Origin: Planctomycetota bacterium
GTDB lineage: Bacteria > Planctomycetota > PLA2 > JAEUHO01
Assembly (NCBI GenBank): GCA_027625315.1
Contig: JAQBWE010000003.1
Span: 1 to 36,728, forward strand
Length of the DNA: 36,728 nt
Reading direction: 5' to 3'
A program made the translations under genes and the position numbers. Under the pieces are notes generated by a model. The model saw only the letters and a program-made list of their open reading frames with translations. It had not been told where the DNA came from and made no database searches. Shown piece after piece: positions 32,500-36,728 of the stretch (its first letter is position 1; each line of letters begins with the position of its first letter).

Positions 32500-34062
32500 A
32501 TGCATCACCCCGTACGCCGTCCGCTTCGCCACGTGGCCCGCCTGAGCGCCTTGGCGCTCCTGGCCGCGCTTCTCTTCGCTCTCCCGAAGGGCTACAGCGA
32601 GCCGCGCAACGGCTGGCGCCTCGAAGCGCGCGTTCCGGCCACCACGCTGGGCCTCGTGACGCTCGAGGACGTCGGAGGCATGAGCGCGCGTATGCAGAAC
32701 ACTGCACTCGGCGGCTTGTTCCAGGAGCCGGAGATGAAGGCGTTCATGGCGCCCATCGAAGCGGCCGGCCAGGACATGCTCGACGCCGGCGAGGAAGGCC
32801 CGTTTGGCGAGGCGGGCCCGATGCTCGTTCGCGTGCTAAAGCAACTCGAAGGACTGCGCGGGCAGATCGCCGTCGCCGTCGTCGACATGGACATGGAGAG
32901 CGAGAAGCCCCGCCTCGTGGCGAGCCTCGACTTCGGCCCGCACATCAAGGACTTCGTCACCTTCGTTCAGACGCTGCGCGCGGAGCTCGACCCGGAGGGT
33001 GAAAACATCCAGGAGTTCGAGCGCGACGGCCGTCTGTACTGGTCGGTCGACGAGGGCATGCCCGTCATCGCCACGACGGCCGACACCGCGTTCGTCCTGG
33101 CCACGGATGAGGGCCTGCTCGCGAGCGTGCTCGCCGGCACCGTCGAGAAGCCCCTCTCTACGAGCGACGGCTTCCGGGCCGTACGCACCAAGTCCGGGGG
33201 CGAGGATCTCGCGTTCTTTGCCTTCGCGAACATGCCCGCGATTGCCGCGCGCCTTGTCGAGGTCATGGACGACGAGGGCATGCGGATGGCCCGTCATCTG
33301 GGGCTGGACACCATCCATGGCATCGGCTACGGCATGGCGTTCGTCGGCGACGGCTTCATGGACAGTTTCGTTGTCCATGCGCCGGGGGCGGAGCACGGCC
33401 TCGTGCCGCTGGTTTCCATGCCCGCCTTCAAGTCGCAGGCCCTCAAGTTCGTCCCCGAGAAGGCGTTCTACTACGAGGAGGGCTCGGCCGATCTCACCGC
33501 GCTCCTTCCCCGCATGCGCACGCTGATCGAGGGCATCGAGCCCGGCATGTCAGAGCAGTTGGACGAGGGCCTCGCCCACGTGAACGAGGCGATCGGCGTG
33601 GATCTCGAGAAGGAGATCCTGGCAGGTCTCGCCGGGCCGAGTGCTTGGTACATGACCATGCCGGAGAGCGGCGGCTTGTATCCCGAGCTCGCGCTGTTCC
33701 TCAAAGCGAAGGATCCGGCGGCGTACGAGCGTGTGCTCGAGCGTGCGATGGCCGGGCTCGCTGGGATGTTGACGGAGGAGGGCGAGGTCATCGCCAGCAC
33801 GCGCGTCTTGGAGTACCGAGGCCAGCGGCTGCATCTCCTGGATCTCCAAGCCGCGCAGGGCGACGACGTGATTCCGTTCACGCCGACCTGGACTCTGCTC
33901 GACGGCTGGTGGGTGATCACACTCGTCCCGCACGCGATGAAGGAAGTCGTGCTGCGACACGGCAGTCAGACCGGGGGTGGGCTCGCGGCCCAGGAGGACT
34001 TCCAGGCGCTGATGCGCGTCATGCCGGAGACGGCCGGCGCGATGAGCTACCTCGACCTCTAG
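32500..34062 (+). CDS. DUF3352-like exported protein, N-terminal part before an in-frame TAG
   Basis: This part is 520 codons; the ATG at 32500 has AGGAG five bases upstream and a signal-anchor (LSALALLAALLFALPKG). The body (VPATTLGLVTLEDVGGM, then ATTADTAFVLATDEGLL, FVPEKAFYYEEGSADL) has the repeated strand-helix pattern of DUF3352-like proteins of planctomycetes, whose function is unknown. The frame stops at TAG (34060-34062) in SYLDL, two codons before the next ORF. That ORF continues in the same frame with the expected family continuation. I read 32500-34659 as one gene of 719 residues interrupted by an amber codon. Confidence 0.7.
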   Translation: MHHPVRRPLRHVARLSALALLAALLFALPKGYSEPRNGWRLEARVPATTLGLVTLEDVGGMSARMQNTALGGLFQEPEMKAFMAPIEAAGQDMLDAGEEGPFGEAGPMLVRVLKQLEGLRGQIAVAVVDMDMESEKPRLVASLDFGPHIKDFVTFVQTLRAELDPEGENIQEFERDGRLYWSVDEGMPVIATTADTAFVLATDEGLLASVLAGTVEKPLSTSDGFRAVRTKSGGEDLAFFAFANMPAIAARLVEVMDDEGMRMARHLGLDTIHGIGYGMAFVGDGFMDSFVVHAPGAEHGLVPLVSMPAFKSQALKFVPEKAFYYEEGSADLTALLPRMRTLIEGIEPGMSEQLDEGLAHVNEAIGVDLEKEILAGLAGPSAWYMTMPESGGLYPELALFLKAKDPAAYERVLERAMAGLAGMLTEEGEVIASTRVLEYRGQRLHLLDLQAAQGDDVIPFTPTWTLLDGWWVITLVPHAMKEVVLRHGSQTGGGLAAQEDFQALMRVMPETAGAMSYLDL

Positions 34063-34068
34063 GCGATC

Positions 34069-34659
34069 ATGAGCCTGATCTACGACACAGCGGTGCCGCT
34101 GCTGCAGACCGCGGTCAAGCCCAACATGCTGCAGGAGCAGATGCCGTTCGCGCTGGACTGGGCGCAGCTGCCCGCCGCGCGGACCGCCCGACCCTACTTC
34201 CGCAGCATGGCCGGCTTCACGACGTGGAACCAGGACGGCATCGCGATCCGTGTGCACGGTCCGCTGCCCTTGCTCGGGGCGATGGCCATCGGCGTCGGCG
34301 TGGGCGCCGCCTACTTCGTCATGGCGGGCTCGCGGGATCCCTTCGACGGCATGGAGATCGAGATGCTCGAGCCCATGGACATGCCGATGGAAGAGGAAGA
34401 CGGCGCCACCCGATTGGCTCGTCTCCAGGCGGAGCAGGTCGGCAGCTACGTCCGCGTGTTCGTGCTGAACAAGAAGCGCATGCCGGTCGATCTGAACGAG
34501 CTGGTCTCAGAGGACATCGCCGCCAGCGTGCCGCGTGACCCTTGGGGTGCGTCGTTCCGACTGCACGTGCTCGACGAGAAGACGCGCGAGTTCCTGATCA
34601 TCTCAGCCGGTCCGGATGGTGAGTTCAACACCGAGGATGACATCGTCAGTGGCGAGTGA
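34069..34659 (+). CDS. C-terminal part of the DUF3352-like protein, with membrane helix and pseudopilin-like tail
   Basis: 196 codons in the same frame as the preceding gene, after TAG and two codons. It starts without a signal peptide or ribosome-binding site, in the middle of a fold ([17 protein letters not shown]). A membrane helix lies at about 68-86 ([20 protein letters not shown]). The end resembles the C-terminal half of type II secretion pseudopilin GspG ([10 protein letters not shown], then [15 protein letters not shown]), including the acidic calcium-site-like run. It could be made by reinitiation, readthrough, or not at all if the gene is dead. Confidence 0.6.
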   Translation: MSLIYDTAVPLLQTAVKPNMLQEQMPFALDWAQLPAARTARPYFRSMAGFTTWNQDGIAIRVHGPLPLLGAMAIGVGVGAAYFVMAGSRDPFDGMEIEMLEPMDMPMEEEDGATRLARLQAEQVGSYVRVFVLNKKRMPVDLNELVSEDIAASVPRDPWGASFRLHVLDEKTREFLIISAGPDGEFNTEDDIVSGE

Positions 34660-35707
34660 CTCGAGCTCAGTGGCGGGTGATTCGACGCCGGCGGACTTCC
34701 GTAGCGACACGGTGACGCGGCCGACCGCGGCCATGCGCCGGGCGATGGCTGAGGCCATCGTGGGCGACGACGTGCTGGGGGATGATCCCACTGTCGTACA
34801 GCTCGAGAACGAGGTAGCTGAGCTGCTCGGCAAAGAGGCCGCGTTGTTCGTGCCTTCCGGCTCGCAGGGCAACCAGATCGCCGTGCGGCTGCACACAGGC
34901 CCCGGCGAGGAAGTCGCCGTGGGAGACACGAGCCACACGTACGACTGGGAGATGGCGGGGCTCGCCGGCATTTCCGGCGTACAGGCCCGCCCGCTGCCCG
35001 CACCCGGCGGGCGCGTCGATCCGGAGGCGGCGCGCGTGGCACTCCGCCCCGCCGGGGGGCATCGGCCCGCCTGTCGGCTGCTCACGACAGAGAACACGCA
35101 TAACTTCCACGGCGGCGCCATCGTGCCGCTCGAGCACCTGCGTGCGCTGCGGGGCGTAGCCGACGAGCGCGGCGCCTCAGTGCACCTAGACGGTGCGCGC
35201 CTGTGGAACGCCACGGCCGCCACGGGCGTGCCGCTCGCCAGCTGGGCTGCCACGGCGCACTCGGTGATGGTCTGCCTGTCGAAGGGCCTGGGTGCCCCGA
35301 TCGGCAGCGTGCTGGCCGGCGACGAGTCCTTCATCGCGCGCGCTCGCGACGTGCGCAAGATGCTCGGCGGCGGCATGCGGCAAGTCGGCGTGCTCGCCGC
35401 CCCAGCTCTGATCGCGCTGCGAACCGGGCGTGAGCGACTGGTCGAGGACCATGCGCGTGCCGCGCGGCTGGCCGAGGGCTTTTTGGCCACAGGTGCTGCG
35501 GAGCTGCCCTTCGGCCCGCCCCAGACGAACATCCTGTTTGTTCGTCTACCGGGCCGGGATGCGGCCAAGGTGCAAGCCGCGCTCGCGGAGGCGAACGTCC
35601 TCACCTTCGCCACGGGGCCGGAGGTCCTACGGTTCGTCACACACTACGACGTGGACGACCAGGGCGTGGAACGCGCCATCGCCGCCTTGGCCCGGGCGGT
35701 GCGGTAG
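34637..35707 (+). CDS. ltaE: Low-specificity L-threonine aldolase family
   Basis: About 356 residues. It splits threonine or related beta-hydroxy amino acids into glycine and an aldehyde using PLP. The family start [29 protein letters not shown] and the PLP lysine (Lys216 in [17 protein letters not shown]) are all present, and the length is normal. The start is uncertain: ATG 34637 (overlapping the previous gene by 23 bases), GTG 34649 or GTG 34670 all lie just before the conserved region. Confidence 0.92.
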   Translation: MTSSVASDSSSVAGDSTPADFRSDTVTRPTAAMRRAMAEAIVGDDVLGDDPTVVQLENEVAELLGKEAALFVPSGSQGNQIAVRLHTGPGEEVAVGDTSHTYDWEMAGLAGISGVQARPLPAPGGRVDPEAARVALRPAGGHRPACRLLTTENTHNFHGGAIVPLEHLRALRGVADERGASVHLDGARLWNATAATGVPLASWAATAHSVMVCLSKGLGAPIGSVLAGDESFIARARDVRKMLGGGMRQVGVLAAPALIALRTGRERLVEDHARAARLAEGFLATGAAELPFGPPQTNILFVRLPGRDAAKVQAALAEANVLTFATGPEVLRFVTHYDVDDQGVERAIAALARAVR

Positions 35708-35742
35708 ACGCGCGCGCGGGTCCCGCGCGTACCCTGGACCGT

Positions 35743-36728
35743 GTGAGTGGCACCGTCCTTCGCATCATCACCCGCCTGAACCGCGGCGGTCCCCTGCGCC
35801 AACTCTGCGCCCTGGTTCCCGAACTCGCCCGGCTGGGCTGGACGGGGCCCGTCATCACAGGCCAGGTGGGGCGGCAGGAACCGGACGGTACGCGCGAGCT
35901 GGAGGCCCACGGCGCCGAGGTGATCGTGGTGCGCGCACTACGTCCCGGCATCGATCCATCGGCCGACCCACGCGCGATGAAGGCGATCGCGGCGCTGGTC
36001 CGGCACCACCGGCCCGACGTTGTCCACTCGCACACAGCGAAGGCCGGGATGTTCGCGCGTGTTGCCGCGCACCTGGCGGGCGTGCCTGCGGTACACACCT
36101 TTCACGGGCACCACTTCGAGGCTCCCTGGCCGGGCGGCATGCTTGCTCGGCTTGGCGAGCGGATGCTCAGTCGCTACACCGATGCTGCGATCGCGCTGAC
36201 GGAGCGGCAGCGGCGCGACATCGTGGTCGTGCACCGGGTGCTACCCGCGGCCAAGGTGCACGTGGTGGGGCCGGGACTCGACGCCGCGGGCTTTCGCGCG
36301 CGCGCCCAGGCGGGCCCGCCGCCGTGGCCACCCAGCGACTGTCCTCGGTTCTTGTGGACGGGCCGATTCGTCGCCGTCAAGGAGCCGGGTCTCCTGGTCG
36401 AGGCCGTCGCGCGGGCCAAGGCCAAGTTCCACGTGACCATGCTGGGGCGTGGACCGCTGCTCGCCTCCGTGCGGGCGCACATTCAGCGCGCCGGCCTTGA
36501 GGATCGCATCGCGTGCCCCGGTTCGGTTGCGGACGTCGCGCCCTGGGTCGCGGCCGCGGACGCTGTCGTGCTGTGCTCACGGAGCGAAGGCACGCCGCTC
36601 TCGTTGCTAGAGGCCCTGGCGGTCGGCACACCGGTGATTGCGCCCACGGTCGGCGGCATCCCGGATGTCATCCGGCACGAGGGCGAGGGCCTGTGGGTGC
36701 CGCCGGGCGACGCGGGTGCCCTGGCGGC
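35743..36728 (+). CDS. GT4-family glycosyltransferase, 3' truncated by window edge
   Basis: Absent from the ORF track because it has no stop in the window. Translating from GTG at 35743 gives at least 328 residues. The start VLRIITRLNRGGP and PDVVHSHTAKAGMFARVAA are typical of the N-terminal GT-B domain. The C-terminal domain has LWTGRFVAVKEPGLLVEA, FHVTMLGRGPLL and the donor-binding ExxxxxxxE motif in SRSEGTPLSLLEALAVGTPVIA. It would move a sugar from an NDP donor to a polysaccharide or lipid carrier; the substrate is unknown. It follows the threonine aldolase by 35 bases. Confidence 0.9.
   Translation, partial: MSGTVLRIITRLNRGGPLRQLCALVPELARLGWTGPVITGQVGRQEPDGTRELEAHGAEVIVVRALRPGIDPSADPRAMKAIAALVRHHRPDVVHSHTAKAGMFARVAAHLAGVPAVHTFHGHHFEAPWPGGMLARLGERMLSRYTDAAIALTERQRRDIVVVHRVLPAAKVHVVGPGLDAAGFRARAQAGPPPWPPSDCPRFLWTGRFVAVKEPGLLVEAVARAKAKFHVTMLGRGPLLASVRAHIQRAGLEDRIACPGSVADVAPWVAAADAVVLCSRSEGTPLSLLEALAVGTPVIAPTVGGIPDVIRHEGEGLWVPPGDAGALA

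Noticed and set aside
34060-34062. Pyrrolysine at the in-frame TAG
   Set aside because: Nothing in the window suggests pyrrolysine machinery, and the site is not a known Pyl position. Mutation or reinitiation is simpler.
35430-36500. A 356-codon plus-strand ORF across ltaE and the glycosyltransferase
   Set aside because: It is Arg/Pro-rich shadow sequence. The true glycosyltransferase is in another frame and open at the window end.
1-36728. CRISPR arrays, insertion sequences, attachment sites
   Set aside because: No regularly spaced repeats, intact transposase or tRNA-flanking direct repeats were seen.

Overview
The window is high-GC, gene-dense DNA from a Gram-negative bacterium. Lipoprotein signal peptides, a LolC/E-LolD lipoprotein exporter and c-type cytochrome modules show a cell with an inner and outer membrane. 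DUF1592/DUF1552 proteins, PQQ-propeller cytochromes, DUF3352-like proteins and beta-propeller lipoproteins together point to Planctomycetota, or next best Myxococcota or a related lineage. No 16S rRNA gene is present, so the taxon is an inference.

Layout. (1) 1-6984, + strand: a 5'-truncated HNH endonuclease, then three exported proteins: a DUF1592-type cytochrome lipoprotein, a Tat-exported DUF1552 protein, and a PQQ-type propeller fused to a diheme SO2930-like module. (2) 6985-7603: a weak ORF with low-complexity repeats. (3) 7604-8599, - strand: a periplasmic thioredoxin-like protein split by an in-frame UGA exactly at the first position of its CxxC motif, with a 7-bp hairpin just downstream. 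I read this as a selenoprotein that ordinary gene callers would break in two. (4) 8664-17066, - strand: a tightly overlapped type II fatty-acid/polyketide-like operon. It holds two catalytically complete ketosynthases, two ketosynthase-fold proteins lacking the active-site Cys, two hot-dog dehydratases, a ketoreductase, a holo-ACP synthase, an ACP fused to a zinc ribbon, and an enoyl-reductase-like SDR. A putative methyltransferase is divergent from it. (5) 18422-21783: a PilZ protein, a histone-H1-like tailed protein, a winged-helix-like protein, a hairpin-rich 32-bp tandem repeat, and ribosomal protein L3 away from its usual S10 operon neighbours. (6) 21967-26201, + strand: an anti-sigma-like membrane protein, an RseB/MucB-like protein and LolC/E plus LolD. 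(7) 26253-28359, - strand: a propeller-type lipoprotein preceded by a cobalamin riboswitch, with tRNA-Ala(GGC) immediately upstream. (8) 28591-36728: a tail-anchored coiled-coil protein, another lipoprotein, an aminotransferase, a DUF3352-like protein interrupted by an in-frame TAG, threonine aldolase and a GT4 glycosyltransferase running off the end (absent from the supplied ORF track).

The strongest leads are the UxxC selenoprotein and the B12-riboswitch-controlled surface lipoprotein. The latter suggests a BtuG-like cobalamin-capture protein outside Bacteroidota. Next come the two KS/pseudo-KS pairs with a zinc-ribbon ACP, and the amber-interrupted DUF3352-like gene.
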